A stretch of 64,000 bases of DNA from an uncultured Actinoplanes sp. (GCF_934643405.1 NZ_CAKUCL010000006.1:4091-68090), one strand, 5' to 3'; shown: positions 51,570 through 60,098, counted from the first letter of the stretch. A program made the numbers and translations. The notes: generated by a model from the sequence alone, not told the origin.

Positions 51570-53312
51570 ATGGGTGGTGACGTCACCGTTCTGCCGCTGG
51601 GCTGGACGAGTCTGACCCTCGCGTCCGAGGCGTCCGGAAGCTGGTCGCCGACGCTGTCCCCGGACGGCATGCACGCGGCCTACGTGTCCGACCGCAGCGG
51701 TCGCCCGCAGGTGTGGGTGCAGCCGGTCGGCTCGTCGCTGGCGTTCCTGGTGGACACCGGGCCGGCGCCGGTCTCGGCGGTGCAGTGGTCGACCGGCGGC
51801 GGGTGGCTGGCCTGTCAGCTGGCGCCGGGCGGGGCGCCACGGCACGAGGTGTGGCTGGTCCGGCCGGACGGGTCGGGGCTGCATCAGGTGGCCGGCTTCG
51901 GCAGCGACACCGCGGACACCATGCGGTGGCTGCCGGGCCGCTCGCTGCTGGCGGTGACCGAGAACCTGACGACCGCCCTGCTGATCGACCCGGTGGCGAG
52001 TTCCCGGACGATCATCACGACCGGCGAGCTGATCTCGCTGCTCGACGTGAACGCCGACGGGGATCGGGCGCTGCTGCGGGTGGGGCCGCGCGGGGATCGC
52101 ACGATCGTGCTGCGCGCGTTGCCGGACGGGCCCGACGAGCCGGTCGCGGTCGGCGAGCAGGCGGTGTTCGGGCCGGACGGCCGGACCGTCTACGCGCGGT
52201 CGGAGGACGGCGAGTTCCCGGTGCTGGTGCGGGACGGTGTTCGGCTCACCCCGGTGGTGGACTCCGAGGTGGAGGCGTTCGCGCTCACCGCCGACGGGCG
52301 GCGGGTGGCCGTGCTGTGGAACGTCCGCGGTGGCCAATCGGAGGTCTCGCTTCTCGCGGAACGATCGCTGCCGTTGCCGGGGCCGGTGGTGAGCGGGCTG
52401 ACCTGGAGCTTCGACGGGTCGGCGCTGGCGTTCACGGCCGAGGGGCCGGGGCAGCCCCATGGCGTGTGGGTCTACACGGACGCCGGCGGCCTGGTGGCGG
52501 TCTCGGCGGATCCGGCCGCGGCCGACGCCGTACGGCCGAGCCTGGAGGCCTTCGCGGCGCACGACGGGCTCACGTTGACCGGGTGGTTGTTCCGGCCGCG
52601 GACGCCCGGGCCGCACCCGGCGGTGGTGTGGCTGCACGGCGGGCCGGAGGCGCAGGAGAGGCCGGGGCACGGCCCGCTGTTCCAGTCGCTGGTGGCGCGG
52701 GGCATCGCGGTCTTCGCGCCGAACGTGCGGGGGTCGTCGGGCTTCGGGCGCACATTCGTCAACGCGGACAATCTGGGCTTGCGGTACGGCGCGGTCGAGG
52801 ACGTGCGATCATCCGTTCGGTACCTGGTCAATGGGGGTATCGCCGACACATCGCGCGTCGGGTGCATGGGTCGTTCCTACGGCGGATACTTGACGTTGGC
52901 CGCGTTGACCTCCTTCCCCGACCTGTTCGCGGTCGGGATCGACGTCTGCGGCATGTCCAACTTTTTCACCTTTTATGAGCACACGGAGCCGTGGATCGCG
53001 GCGGCGGCCGTGTCGAAGTACGGGGACCCGATCGCCGACAGGGATCTGCTGGCCGATCTGTCCCCGATCAACCGCATCGACCGGCTGAAGGCTCCGCTGC
53101 TGATAGTCCACGGCGAGAACGACAGCAACGTGCCGGTGATCGAGGCCGAGCAGGTGGCGCGGGCCCTCGCCGCCCGGGGCGTCGAGCACCGATACCTGCT
53201 CTTCCCCGACGAGGGCCACGAGCTGCTGCACCGGTCCAGCCGAGCCGACTACCTGCGCGAGACAGTCGACTGGCTGACCACCCACCTCCTGCCGCCCCCG
53301 CACCGCCCGTAG
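51570..53312 (+). CDS. S9 prolyl-oligopeptidase family serine peptidase
   Basis: This protein of 580 residues has an N-terminal WD40/TolB-like propeller (LSPDGMHAAYVSDRSGRPQVWV, repeated DGR/DG blades to about residue 330) and a C-terminal alpha/beta-hydrolase. The catalytic Ser is in VGCMGRSYGGYLTLAAL, Asp in IVHGENDSNVP and His in FPDEGHELLHR. There is no signal peptide, so it is cytoplasmic. It follows the amidotransferase after seven bases and may trim or recycle the cassette's product. The nearest family names are acylaminoacyl peptidase or dipeptidyl peptidase-like. Confidence 0.92.
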   Translation: MGGDVTVLPLGWTSLTLASEASGSWSPTLSPDGMHAAYVSDRSGRPQVWVQPVGSSLAFLVDTGPAPVSAVQWSTGGGWLACQLAPGGAPRHEVWLVRPDGSGLHQVAGFGSDTADTMRWLPGRSLLAVTENLTTALLIDPVASSRTIITTGELISLLDVNADGDRALLRVGPRGDRTIVLRALPDGPDEPVAVGEQAVFGPDGRTVYARSEDGEFPVLVRDGVRLTPVVDSEVEAFALTADGRRVAVLWNVRGGQSEVSLLAERSLPLPGPVVSGLTWSFDGSALAFTAEGPGQPHGVWVYTDAGGLVAVSADPAAADAVRPSLEAFAAHDGLTLTGWLFRPRTPGPHPAVVWLHGGPEAQERPGHGPLFQSLVARGIAVFAPNVRGSSGFGRTFVNADNLGLRYGAVEDVRSSVRYLVNGGIADTSRVGCMGRSYGGYLTLAALTSFPDLFAVGIDVCGMSNFFTFYEHTEPWIAAAAVSKYGDPIADRDLLADLSPINRIDRLKAPLLIVHGENDSNVPVIEAEQVARALAARGVEHRYLLFPDEGHELLHRSSRADYLRETVDWLTTHLLPPPHRP

Positions 53313-53324
53313 ACCCCACCGTCG

Positions 53325-53490
53325 CGTGGGGATGTACGCCGCCCTGGCGGGCGGAAGTCCCCACGCTGCGGCAACCCACCGTCGTGTGGGGATGTACGCC
53401 GTCCTGGCGGGCGGGAGTCCCCACGCTGCGGCGGCCCACCGTCGTGTGGGGATGTGCGCCGCCCTGGACGGCGGGAATCCCCACGCTGCT
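53325..53490. repeat. Three perfect-period 60-bp palindromic repeats
   Basis: Units begin at 53331, 53391 and 53451, exactly 60 bp apart. Each contains GTGGGGATGTRCGCC, an inner hairpin CGCC/GGCGG and TCCCCACGCTGC, with a spacer of GGC/AACCCACC between. Unit 1 has a perfect 9-bp outer stem (GCGTGGGGA with TCCCCACGC). The array sits between two convergent genes and belongs to the same family as the array at 44.4 kb. There are no variable spacers, so it is not a CRISPR array. Confidence 0.88.
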
Positions 53491-54307
53491 AGCGGTCGGC
53501 TGTCAGCACGTCGGCCAAGGGGGTGGCGGGATGGCCGGTCAGGCGCGGGACGTCCGGGCTGACCCGGGCCAGCTCACCGACCGCGATCGCGGTGTAGGTG
53601 GTCACCCACGCGTCGACCTGCCAGGCCGGCACGTCGTAGCCGGCCCGGGACGCGTACGCCTCCGGGACCGTCTCGGCGTGGTAGCTCACCTCGCGCCCGG
53701 TCGCCGCCGCGATGATCTCGGCGGCCTCGGCCAGGGACACCGCCGCGGGCCCGGTCAGGTCGTACGTGCGGGCCACGTGCGGCGCCGGGTCGCGCAGCAC
53801 GGCCACGGCGGCGTCGGCGATGTCGTCCTGGGCGACCACCGCGGCACGCCCGTCACCGGCCGGGCCGCGGATCACGCCGTCCGCGCCGACCATCATCGGC
53901 AGGAAGTCCGCGTACAGGTTGTCCCGCAGGAACGTGAACGCCAGCCCGCTGCGCCGGATGTGCTGCTCGGTGTGCCAGTGGTCGCGGGCCAGCGTGAACG
54001 TCGCATCCGCGGCCGCCCCCGCGAACGACGTGTAGACCACCTGCCGTACGCCCGCCTCCACCGCGGCGTCCACGAACGAGCGATGCCGGTCGACCCGGTC
54101 CGGTGTCTCGGCCGCGGAGACCATCAGGACGGTCTCGGCGCCGTCCAGCGCCCGCCGCATCGCCTCCCGGTCGCCGTACTCGGCGACCGCGGCCTCCACG
54201 TCGGAAGGCACCTTCGCCGGGTCGCGGTACAGCAGCCGCACCCGCCCGTCGAGCCGCTGCGCCACCCGCCTGCCGAGCCGCCCGCTCGCGCCGGACACCA
54301 CGATCAT
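53489..54307 (-). CDS. NmrA-like NAD(P)-binding protein
   Basis: This atypical SDR of about 272 residues has the nucleotide-binding motif MIVVSGASGRLGRRVAQRL, then LYRDPAKVPSDVEAAVAEYGD and VYTSFAGAAADATFTLARDHWHTEQHIRRSGLAFTFLRDNLY, typical of NmrA/YtfG quinone-oxidoreductase-like proteins. The start at 54307 overlaps the amidohydrolase stop by 4 bp, so it is the last gene of the kynurenine operon. It may reduce a quinone or act as a redox sensor; the link with tryptophan catabolism is by context only. Its 3-prime end abuts the second repeat array. Confidence 0.85.
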   Translation of the reverse strand: MIVVSGASGRLGRRVAQRLDGRVRLLYRDPAKVPSDVEAAVAEYGDREAMRRALDGAETVLMVSAAETPDRVDRHRSFVDAAVEAGVRQVVYTSFAGAAADATFTLARDHWHTEQHIRRSGLAFTFLRDNLYADFLPMMVGADGVIRGPAGDGRAAVVAQDDIADAAVAVLRDPAPHVARTYDLTGPAAVSLAEAAEIIAAATGREVSYHAETVPEAYASRAGYDVPAWQVDAWVTTYTAIAVGELARVSPDVPRLTGHPATPLADVLTADR

Positions 54308-55287
54308 GCCGAACCTCCTGGAAACAACACCCGAACCGTCGCCATGACGTCGGCGAACACGACCGGCGAGAGGTCGAGCCCGCCCGGTATCCAGCTCACC
54401 CCGTCGTCGGTCATCGCCACCAGGATCTCCTCCGGGGTGAGCCCGGCGCTCTGCAACGCCCGGATCTCCCGCGGATTCACCGTCGGCGGAAGCGGCCCGT
54501 TCCCCAGATCCGTCCCGTAGCGCACGCGTCCGCCGTACTCGAGAAAGCGCCGCAGGTTTCCGATCGCCGTGGTCTGTTCCCGCGTGGGCGAGCCCCACCC
54601 GTGGATGTCCAGCGTGCTGATCCACTGCATCCGCTCGGCGCAGACCCGCACCAGCCCGGGATCCAGCGGTTCGGTCCAGGGAGTGTGGGCCAGGATGTCG
54701 GCGCCGCTTTCGTACGCGACAACGACCGTCCCCGGCCCTTCGGCGTGCACCACCACGGGAAGCCCCAGTTCATGAGCCGCCCGCACCACGGCGGTCATCG
54801 TGGGCAGGTCCATCCGCGGGCCGCCGGCGTGCGCGGTCATCTTGATCAGCGTCGCTCCGCCCGCGGCCGCCGCGCCCACGGCCTCGCTCGCCTCGGCGGC
54901 CGAGCCGATCGTCCGCCAGCTGCCCGGTGCGGCCCACGACCGGTCACTCGGGTAGCCCCCGGGGGCGGTGAGGAACGGTCCGGCGTAGCGGACGCCGGGG
55001 AACCCCGGGCGTCCCACGAGACCGGCCACACGGGACGGGACGCTGCCCAGGTCCCAGACGCCGGCGATCCCGCCCGCCCGCAGCACGGCCAGGTCGGTCA
55101 GTCCGGAGTGGACGTGCGCGTCGAGGATGCCGGGCAGCAGCGTGCCGGGGAACTGCCGTCGCCTCGCCCCCTCGGGGATGTCGTCCAGCGGCACCGGATC
55201 GGCCCGGCCGTCCGACCACCGCAGCGCCTCCCCGGTGCGCAGCCGGCCGTCCCACCAGAGCGACCCGGAGAGCAGGAACTCCGTCAC
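54304..55287 (-). CDS. Metal-dependent amidohydrolase in the kynurenine operon
   Basis: This amidohydrolase-superfamily enzyme of 327 residues has metal ligands in GILDAHVHSGLTD (HxH), a lysine in GGATLIKMTAHAGG, histidines in LPVVVHAEGPGT and ADILAHTPWTEP, and the catalytic Asp in VRYGTDLGNGPLPP. The layout is that of imidazolonepropionase/prolidase-like members. Its ATG overlaps the kynU stop by 4 bp. No KynB-type formamidase gene is present in the operon, so this enzyme is a candidate for deformylation or for a later step, though this is only contextual. Confidence 0.87.
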   Translation of the reverse strand: MTEFLLSGSLWWDGRLRTGEALRWSDGRADPVPLDDIPEGARRRQFPGTLLPGILDAHVHSGLTDLAVLRAGGIAGVWDLGSVPSRVAGLVGRPGFPGVRYAGPFLTAPGGYPSDRSWAAPGSWRTIGSAAEASEAVGAAAAGGATLIKMTAHAGGPRMDLPTMTAVVRAAHELGLPVVVHAEGPGTVVVAYESGADILAHTPWTEPLDPGLVRVCAERMQWISTLDIHGWGSPTREQTTAIGNLRRFLEYGGRVRYGTDLGNGPLPPTVNPREIRALQSAGLTPEEILVAMTDDGVSWIPGGLDLSPVVFADVMATVRVLFPGGSA

Positions 55288-56504
55288 TTCAGCAGGTCAC
55301 GCAGCACCGACAGGCCGCGGTGCACCTCGACGAAGCTGGTGCTCAGCGGGGCCGGACCGATCCGCAGCCCGTCGGGGCGGCGGTAGTCCGGGATCACCCC
55401 GGCGTCCCACAGCCGGTCCAGGAGGCCGGCGAAACCGGCCCGCTTCAGGGTCACGTGACCGCCGCGCCTCTCCGGTTCGCGCGGACTGACGATCTCCACC
55501 CCCAGCTCCTTGAGCCAGGAGTCCGCCAGCTCTACGGCGTACGAAGTAATTTGAACTGATTTCTCGCGGATTTTGGCCATGGTGGCGGCCTCGAGCACGT
55601 CCAGGTTCGCGTGCAACGGCACCATGGCGAGGATCGGCGGCGTCCCGGAGAGCAGCGCCCGCGACCCCTTGGCCGGCTCGAAACCCGGGCCCATCTCGAA
55701 CGACGACCGGTGGCCCATCCAGCCCCAGATCGGCTGTCGCAGGTCACCCTGCAGGCTCGCGTTCAGATAGGCGAACGCGGGCGCACCGGGACCGCCGTTC
55801 AGGTACTTGTACGTGCATCCGACCGCGAGATCGACGCCCCACTCGTCCAGCTCGATCGGCACCGAGCCGGCCGAATGGCACAGGTCCCACATCGCCAGCG
55901 CGCCGGCCTCGTGCGCGATCCGGGTGATCTCCGGGACGTCGGCGAGCCAGCCCGACCGGTACGCGACGTGGCTGAACAGCACCAGCGCGGTGCGGTCGTC
56001 GACGACCTCGGCCACCTGCTCGGGCCGCACGCCCTCGACCGGGTCGGTGGTGATCCAGACCAGCTCCAGGTTCCGCTCGGCGGCGATGCCCTCCAGCACG
56101 TATCGGTCGGTGGGGAAGTTGTCGGTGTCCAGCACCACCCGGTTGCGTCCGGGCCGGGCATCCACCGCCGCCCGCGCCAGCTTGTAGATCAGCACGGTGG
56201 TCGAGTCGCCGATCACCGTCTGCCCGGATTTCGCGCCGAGCGCCAGGTCACCGAGCCGGTCGCCGAGGGTCAGCGGCCACTCCATCCACTCGTCGGTCCA
56301 GCCACGGATCAGCCGGCCCGCCCACTGCCGGCGGATGAACTGGTCCATCAGCTCGGCGGTCGCGGCGAGCGGCCGGCCCAGCGAGTTGCCGTCCAGGTAG
56401 GAGATGACGTCGGCGTCGTCCGGGGTGATGAACCGGTCGCGGAACTCCGCCAGCGGGTCGGCGGCGTCCAGCGCGTCGGCGCGGGCCAGCAGGTCGTCGG
56501 TCAA
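55284..56504 (-). CDS. kynU: Kynureninase
   Basis: This pyridoxal-phosphate enzyme of 406 residues cleaves kynurenine to anthranilate and alanine. Signature regions are YLDGNSLGRPLAATAELMDQF, SGQTVIGDSTTVLIYKLARAA, TDNFPTDRYVLEGIA, VLFSHVAYRSGWLADVPEI, MWDLCHSAGSVPIELDEWGVDLAVGCTYKYLNGGPGAPAF (the PLP lysine in YKYLNGG) and GLRIGPAPLSTSFVEV. The start is a TTG at 56504 in a TTGA overlap with the dioxygenase stop. It acts in the cytoplasm in tryptophan catabolism. Confidence 0.94.
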   Translation of the reverse strand: MTDDLLARADALDAADPLAEFRDRFITPDDADVISYLDGNSLGRPLAATAELMDQFIRRQWAGRLIRGWTDEWMEWPLTLGDRLGDLALGAKSGQTVIGDSTTVLIYKLARAAVDARPGRNRVVLDTDNFPTDRYVLEGIAAERNLELVWITTDPVEGVRPEQVAEVVDDRTALVLFSHVAYRSGWLADVPEITRIAHEAGALAMWDLCHSAGSVPIELDEWGVDLAVGCTYKYLNGGPGAPAFAYLNASLQGDLRQPIWGWMGHRSSFEMGPGFEPAKGSRALLSGTPPILAMVPLHANLDVLEAATMAKIREKSVQITSYAVELADSWLKELGVEIVSPREPERRGGHVTLKRAGFAGLLDRLWDAGVIPDYRRPDGLRIGPAPLSTSFVEVHRGLSVLRDLLK

Positions 56505-57355
56505 CTGACGGCTCCGATCTCGGTGCGTACGGCGTACAGCTCGGGGAAGAAGGTGAGGTCCAGGGCCTTGCGCAGGAAGGACACGCCGCTCGAGCCGCCG
56601 GTGCCGCGCTTGAACCCGATGATCCGTTCCACCGTCTTCATGTGCCGGAACCGCCAGAACTGGAAGTTCTCCTCCAGATCGACAAGTTCCTCACAGGCCT
56701 CGTACGCCTCCCAGTAGCGCTCCGGGTTCTCGTAGATGCGCTGGAAGACGGGCACCAGGTCGGGGTTGAACGTCCACGGCAGGCGGACGTCGCGCTGGAG
56801 CAGCTCGACCGGCACGTGGTGGCCGTGGCGGGCCAGGTACCGCAGGAACTCGTCGTAGACGGTCGGCGCCTCGTACGCCTCGGTCAGCATGTCCCTGGCC
56901 GCCGGGTCGTCGTCGAAGATCTTCAGCATGTCCCGGTGCTTGTTGCCGAGGCTGAACTCGACCGCCCGGTACTGGTACGACTGGAAGCCGGATGAGGTGC
57001 CCAGGAAGCTGCGGAACTCCGAGTACTCGCTCGGGGTCAGCGTGGCCAGCACCGACCACTGCTCGGTCAGCGTGCGCTGGATGTGCTTGACCCGGGCGAG
57101 GCCCTTGAGCGCCGGCCGCAGGTCGTCCTTGGCGAGCAGCCGCTGCACCGACCGCAGCTCGTGCAGCACCAGCTTGAACCACAGCTCGGTGGTCTGGTGC
57201 TGGACGATGAACAGCAGCTCGTCATGGTGTTCCGGGACGCTCACCGGATGCTGGGCGTCCAGGATCTCGTCGAGGTGCAGATACTTGCCGTACGAGAGAT
57301 TGACCTTGAAATCGCGGACTATCGCGTCCTCGAGCGGCCGTTGCTCCGCGGACAT
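56501..57355 (-). CDS. kynA: Tryptophan 2,3-dioxygenase
   Basis: This haem dioxygenase of 284 residues opens the indole ring of tryptophan to N-formylkynurenine. Recognisable blocks are YGKYLHLDEILDAQHPVS, HDELLFIVQHQTTELWFKLVLHEL (substrate and haem pocket), SGFQSYQYRAVEFSLG, and FRHMKTVERIIGFKRGTGGSSGVSFLRKAL, with haem-ligand His in RFRHMKTV. The ATG at 57355 has AGGAGGAA upstream. It begins a four-gene operon with kynU, the amidohydrolase and the NmrA-like gene. Confidence 0.95.
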   Translation of the reverse strand: MSAEQRPLEDAIVRDFKVNLSYGKYLHLDEILDAQHPVSVPEHHDELLFIVQHQTTELWFKLVLHELRSVQRLLAKDDLRPALKGLARVKHIQRTLTEQWSVLATLTPSEYSEFRSFLGTSSGFQSYQYRAVEFSLGNKHRDMLKIFDDDPAARDMLTEAYEAPTVYDEFLRYLARHGHHVPVELLQRDVRLPWTFNPDLVPVFQRIYENPERYWEAYEACEELVDLEENFQFWRFRHMKTVERIIGFKRGTGGSSGVSFLRKALDLTFFPELYAVRTEIGAVS

Positions 57356-57399
57356 GGTGTTCCTCCTCAGGTATTCCTCCTTGAGGAGATCACACCTGG

Positions 57400-57825
57400 T
57401 CAGATGTTGGCGAGGGACCCATCGGTAAGGATCGGTCCCCAGTACATCCACTGACCGTCGTGCCGCACGAACCGGCTGCGCTCCACCACGTCGCCGGGCT
57501 TGCCGTGGTCGCGGTAGTGGGCCCGGAACTCGACAACCCCCTCGGCGTCGAACATCCCGCCGCCGCTGGTCTCGAGGATGTCCAGCCCCACCCAGCTCAG
57601 ATGCGGGTCGGGCTCGATCTCGGCGGGACGCGTCGCCGGGTGCCAGGAGCTCAGCACGAAGGCGTCGTCGTCGATCGCGAACGCCGAGTACCGCGAGCGC
57701 ATGAGCGCCTCGGCCGTGGCCGGCGGCTGACCATGATGCGCGGGTTCGCAGCACTCGGTGTAAGAAAGCCCACGCCCGCAGGGGCAGGCAGCGTCCGCCT
57801 TGAGTTTCGTCTTGGTTCGAGCCAT
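57400..57825 (-). CDS. YchJ/UPF0225 SEC-C motif protein
   Basis: This protein of about 141 residues has a zinc-binding SEC-C-like N-terminus (AACPCGRGLSYTECCEPAHHGQ) and the YchJ core: TAEALMRSRYSAFAIDDDAFVLSSWHPATRPAEIE, WVGLDILETSGGGMFDAEGVVEFRAHY, SRFVRHDGQWMYWGP. The family function is not firmly known. The ATG at 57825 gives the usual start; longer frames upstream lack support. It lies 45 bases upstream of kynA on the same strand, so read-through into the kyn operon is possible. Confidence 0.88.
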   Translation of the reverse strand: MARTKTKLKADAACPCGRGLSYTECCEPAHHGQPPATAEALMRSRYSAFAIDDDAFVLSSWHPATRPAEIEPDPHLSWVGLDILETSGGGMFDAEGVVEFRAHYRDHGKPGDVVERSRFVRHDGQWMYWGPILTDGSLANI

Positions 57826-58463
57826 GCCGTCGATTGTCCCAGGTCGCCAGCTACCGCGAGGGAGGCTTCGCCGTTGCCGCCGCCCGCATCGGTCTGGGCG
57901 GCCGGCATGGTGGTCGGGCTTTCTCATGCTGGGACGGTCGGGGCCGGGGTGCCGATCACGGCTGGGGGGCGCTTCTATGCCGTGATCGGTCACCCGGTCC
58001 CCGCCCTCGCGGGGGGTGTCCTGGGTCGCTGACGGCTGGGCGCATGGCCGGGGCTTGTCGTTCACCTTCTGCGGGAAGGGGGTGGCTGCCGCGCTGTGGT
58101 CGTGGCGGGCGGCTTGATCACCCGGGCCGGCCTGGGTGGTGGGTCAAGCGAGCGCACCGTGCCGCTTGCGCTCAGTTGGTCGCCGCTGGGCGGCGGGTCA
58201 CCCTGTTTGCCTTCGCGTCTGGCTCCGGCCTTGCCTCAACGCGTCCGGCTACGGGCTTCCCCACGCGTCCGGCTCCTGCCTTGCCTTTGCTTGCGGCCAT
58301 GCCTTGGCGCACCCGGGACATCCGCTGCGACACCACTACGCCCCGGTTCCGGCTTCGGCCTCGGGCGCCGATCTTGCTTGGGGCCGATCGTGCCCGCGGC
58401 GCCGATCGTGCCTGGGCGCCGACCGGGCCCGGCCCGGTGGCTTCGCCTCCGGCCTCTGACCGC

Positions 58464-58625
58464 GGTCCGGGTGTTGCCTTTGGTCCGGGTGTTGCTTCCG
58501 GTCCGGGTCGTATCCTCCGTCCCGGTCCGGGTCTTGTCTCCGGTCCGGGTCTTGTCGTCGGTCCGGGGTCAGAGTCTTGCCATCAGTCCAGGTCTCGTCC
58601 CCGGTCCTGGTCTGGGTCGGGGTCT
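58464..58625 (+). repeat. Degenerate 18-bp tandem repeat
   Basis: About eight successive copies of GGTCCGGGTCTTGTCTCC-like units occur, most 18 bp long with one of 24 bp and later copies more diverged. The unit length is a multiple of three, but flanking frames do not look like a protein. Similar shorter pieces (GGCTTCC, GGCTCCTGCC) precede it. Confidence 0.7.
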
Positions 58626-58976
58626 TGTGTTGCGGGAGCCTGCTGGGCTCGGGGATCGGCGTGTGGGGGCCTGGTGGGCTCCCGGTGATTGGAAGCCTCG
58701 GTGGGGTGAGGACCGCGCCGCGCGGCGGGGTGCGCGGGGCCGGGCGCCACAAGAGGTCGTGGCGTTATGGAAACGTGGTGTAAGGCGGTGACGGGGCCGT
58801 CGTTGCGGAACGTGATGACTTAATCGCTTCATCGCGCTCCTCTGGGACGGAGTGTGCACCACCGTGGGGACTCACCAGAGTGCGAGATGACTGGGACGAC
58901 ACCGGCGGCTGCAAAGGTTGGCGCGCTGCCACGGCCGTACCGCAAACCGCTGTTCTCTTTTTGCGCGATCTTGCCG

Positions 58977-58982
58977 TAGGAT
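58977..58982 (+). promoter_or_regulatory. Putative -10 element of a leaderless lacI transcript
   Basis: TAGGAT lies six bases before the GTG start codon at 58989. There is no Shine-Dalgarno, so transcription probably begins at or near the G of the start codon, a common arrangement in actinobacteria. No convincing -35 element is seen. Confidence 0.5.
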
Positions 58983-58988
58983 CTGCAC

Positions 58989-59993
58989 GTGACGAAGCGT
59001 CTGGCCGAAGTGGCCAAGAAGGCGGGCGTCAGCGAGGCGACGGTCAGCCGGGTGCTCAACGGACGCAGCGGCGTCTCCGAGTCCACCCGCGCGTCCGTGC
59101 TGACGGCGCTCGATGTCCTGGGTTATGAGCGGCCCACCAAGCTGCGCGGTGAGCGCGGCCGGCTGGTCGGTCTGGTGCTGCCCGAGCTGCAGAACCCGAT
59201 CTTTCCGGCGCTCGCCGAGGTGGTGACCGCCTCGCTGGCGCAGCGCGGTTTCACCCCGGCGCTGTGTGCGCGCACGATCGGCGGCGTTCCCGAGCGGGAC
59301 TACATCGAGATGCTGCTCGACCATCAGGTCTCCGGCGTGGTCTTCGCCGGCGGCTCGTACGCGCTGGCCGAGGCGGAGCACGGGCACTACCGCGCGCTGA
59401 CCGATCGCCGCATGCCGGTGGTCATGGTCAACGCGGGGGTCGACGACCTGGGTTTCCCGCACATCTCCACCGACGACGCCGTCGCGGTCGAGCAGGCGTA
59501 CGGGCACCTGAGGTCGCTGGGGCACGAGCGCATCGGCATGGTCATGGGGCCGGAGGATCACATGCCGTCGCGGCGCAAGCTGGGCGCGCTGGCCCGCATC
59601 GCCGGGCCGGAGGGGGAGAGCTGGTTCGTCGAGCGCACCAGCTTCTCGATGGAGAGCGCGCGGCTGGCCGCCGGCAAGCTGATCGAGCGCGGCGTGACCG
59701 GCATGATCTGCGCGTCCGACGTGCTGGCGCTGGGCTCGATCCGCGCGGCCCGCCGCCTCGGGCTGGAGGTGCCGCAGGACGTGTCGGTCGTGGGCTTCGA
59801 CGACTCGGCGCTGATGACCTGCACCGACCCGCCGCTGACCACGGTGCGGCAGCCGATCGAGATGATGGGGCAGGCCGCCGTCGACCTGCTGGTCAATCAG
59901 ATCGAGGGCAGCGGCGTCGCGCCCGACGAGCTGCTCTTCGAGCCCGAGCTGGTGGTGCGCGGCTCCACCGCGCCGGCGCGGCAGCGGGACTGA
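58989..59993 (+). CDS. LacI-family transcriptional regulator
   Basis: This regulator of 334 residues has an N-terminal HTH (KRLAEVAKKAGVSEATVSRVLNGRSGVSESTRASVLTALDVLGYERPT). A periplasmic-binding-protein-like sugar domain follows (LVGLVLPELQNPIFPALAEVV, GVVFAGGSYA, VSVVGFDDSALMTCTDPPLTTVRQP). It precedes a sugar ABC importer and a GH13 glucosidase gene, so it most probably represses them until an oligosaccharide is bound. A triple tandem repeat begins at its stop codon. Confidence 0.93.
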   Translation: MTKRLAEVAKKAGVSEATVSRVLNGRSGVSESTRASVLTALDVLGYERPTKLRGERGRLVGLVLPELQNPIFPALAEVVTASLAQRGFTPALCARTIGGVPERDYIEMLLDHQVSGVVFAGGSYALAEAEHGHYRALTDRRMPVVMVNAGVDDLGFPHISTDDAVAVEQAYGHLRSLGHERIGMVMGPEDHMPSRRKLGALARIAGPEGESWFVERTSFSMESARLAAGKLIERGVTGMICASDVLALGSIRAARRLGLEVPQDVSVVGFDDSALMTCTDPPLTTVRQPIEMMGQAAVDLLVNQIEGSGVAPDELLFEPELVVRGSTAPARQRD

Positions 59994-60079
59994 GGCAACG
60001 AAAGAAGAGCGGGCTGCGGGACTGAGGCAACGAAAGAAGGGCGGGCAGCGGAACTGAGGCAAGGAAAGAAGGGCGGGCC
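59984..60079 (+). repeat. Three 32-bp tandem repeats covering the lacI stop
   Basis: Copies at 59984-60015, 60016-60047 and 60048-60079 share GCGGGACTGAGGCAACGAAA followed by GAAGGGCGGGC, with few differences. The first copy contains the LacI stop codon. Each copy carries the left arm of the terminator that follows. Confidence 0.9.
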
Positions 60080-60098
60080 AGTGGGCTCGCCCTTCTTT
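60065..60098 (+). terminator. Intrinsic terminator of lacI
   Basis: AAAGAAGGGCG (60065-60075) pairs with CGCCCTTCTTT (60088-60098), with further GCC/GGC pairing inside the 12-base loop. It follows the lacI gene and separates it from the importer operon. The same left arm occurs once more intact at 60033-60043. Confidence 0.8.

Larger units (their letters stand above)
57826..58988. other. Long stretch without a credible gene
   Basis: This region of about 1.16 kb contains only Arg/Gly/Pro-rich overlapping open frames in several registers. None has a Shine-Dalgarno or a recognisable motif. It holds the degenerate 18-bp repeat at 58464-58625 and the lacI promoter at its right end. It may be the remains of decayed genes or unusual noncoding DNA. 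Confidence 0.55.

Noticed and set aside
53331..53490. CRISPR array
   Set aside because: The 60-bp period is continuous, each unit is palindromic, there are no unique spacers and no cas genes nearby.
57834..58791. Two overlapping plus-strand open frames of 231-284 codons
   Set aside because: Composition is Gly/Arg/Pro with no domain, no Shine-Dalgarno and both frames equally open; the region is repetitive.
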